Source of the DNA: Acholeplasmataceae bacterium
GTDB taxonomy: Bacteria > Bacillota_I > Bacilli_A > ML615J-28 > CAG-698
NCBI GenBank assembly: GCA_012840905.1
Contig: DUVT01000290.1
Location: forward strand, 1 to 5,970
Reading direction: 5' to 3'
DNA length: 5,970 nucleotides
Both the position numbers and the translations under genes were made by a program. Under the pieces are notes generated by a model, which saw nothing but the letters and a program-made list of their open reading frames with translations, ran no database searches and was not told where the DNA came from. Position 1 is the first letter of the stretch, and each line of letters starts with the position of its first letter. Positions 5,784 to 5,970 of the stretch are shown here, in pieces.

Positions 5784-5970
5784 ATGTTAAAAAGAATTTT
5801 ATTAGTGTTTATTGTAGCTGTATCTGCAATTTTACTAGTTGCATGTGGTGAAAGAACCTATGCTGCAGACGGAGTTTACACTGCTTTTAGATGGGAAACT
5901 CATACAAATGGAGCACAACAAGTAACAACTGTTTCTGTAACAATCGAAAATGATAAGATCACTAAGTTCT
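5784..5970 (+). CDS. Lipoprotein with a probable FMN_bind-like domain (5' part only, cut by window edge)
   Basis: The first 62 codons of a gene that continues past the window. Residues 1-20 form a lipoprotein signal peptide (positive MLKR, hydrophobic core 5-18) ending in the lipobox LVAC with Cys21 as the lipidated residue, so the protein should be anchored on the outer face of the membrane. The mature start DGVYTAF (29-35), followed by a beta-strand pattern with VSVTIENDKIT (50-60), resembles the opening of small FMN-binding (FMN_bind) domains found in extracytosolic flavoproteins such as those of Gram-positive electron-transfer systems. The diagnostic GAT flavinylation motif would lie beyond the edge and cannot be seen. 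Its place after an Rnf operon fits a redox role, but it has its own promoter. The lipoprotein call is firm; the FMN domain call is tentative. Confidence 0.7.
   Translation, partial: MLKRILLVFIVAVSAILLVACGERTYAADGVYTAFRWETHTNGAQQVTTVSVTIENDKITKF

Overview
The window carries one complete six-gene operon for an Rnf-type (ion-translocating ferredoxin:NAD+ oxidoreductase) membrane complex, in the order rnfC-rnfD-rnfG-rnfE-rnfA-rnfB, all on the + strand. It is followed by a terminator, a second promoter and the start of a lipoprotein gene that runs off the right edge. This gene order is the one usual in clostridia and related anaerobes. The DNA is very AT-rich, with strong AAGGAGG-type ribosome binding sites and a Gram-positive style lipoprotein signal. 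All 14 Trp codons are TGG, so the genetic code is the standard one. I infer a low-G+C, anaerobic, fermentative bacterium from the Bacillota/Mycoplasmatota border (for example Izemoplasma/Haloplasma/Acholeplasma-like lineages or Erysipelotrichia), not a code-4 mycoplasma. The exact taxon cannot be read from this window.

Layout: 1-108 holds a near-consensus extended -10 promoter and the rnfC ribosome binding site. 109-5665 is the operon, with genes overlapping or separated by at most 2 nt. 5666-5783 holds a hairpin terminator, a second promoter with almost the same -10 region, and a ribosome binding site. 5784-5970 encodes the first 62 residues of a lipoprotein whose mature part begins like an FMN_bind-type domain.

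In a standard Rnf complex, RnfB takes electrons from ferredoxin. They pass through the intramembrane [2Fe-2S] centre shared by RnfA and RnfE, then the covalent FMNs of RnfG and RnfD, and reach the FMN, Fe-S and NAD(H) site of RnfC, coupled to Na+ or H+ movement. Here RnfC, RnfG, RnfE and RnfA look normal, but two subunits do not. RnfD (735 aa, about twice the usual length) carries a C-terminal extension of one extra transmembrane helix plus two tandem RnfG/FMN_bind-like domains. RnfB (106 aa) stops after its first four-cysteine cluster domain and lacks the ferredoxin-type 4Fe-4S domains that normally follow. The complex therefore seems to have lost iron-sulfur capacity on the cytoplasmic entry side and gained potential flavin carriers on the outer face. 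With the neighbouring putative FMN-binding lipoprotein, this suggests (as inference) a modified Rnf that can pass electrons to extracytosolic flavoproteins.
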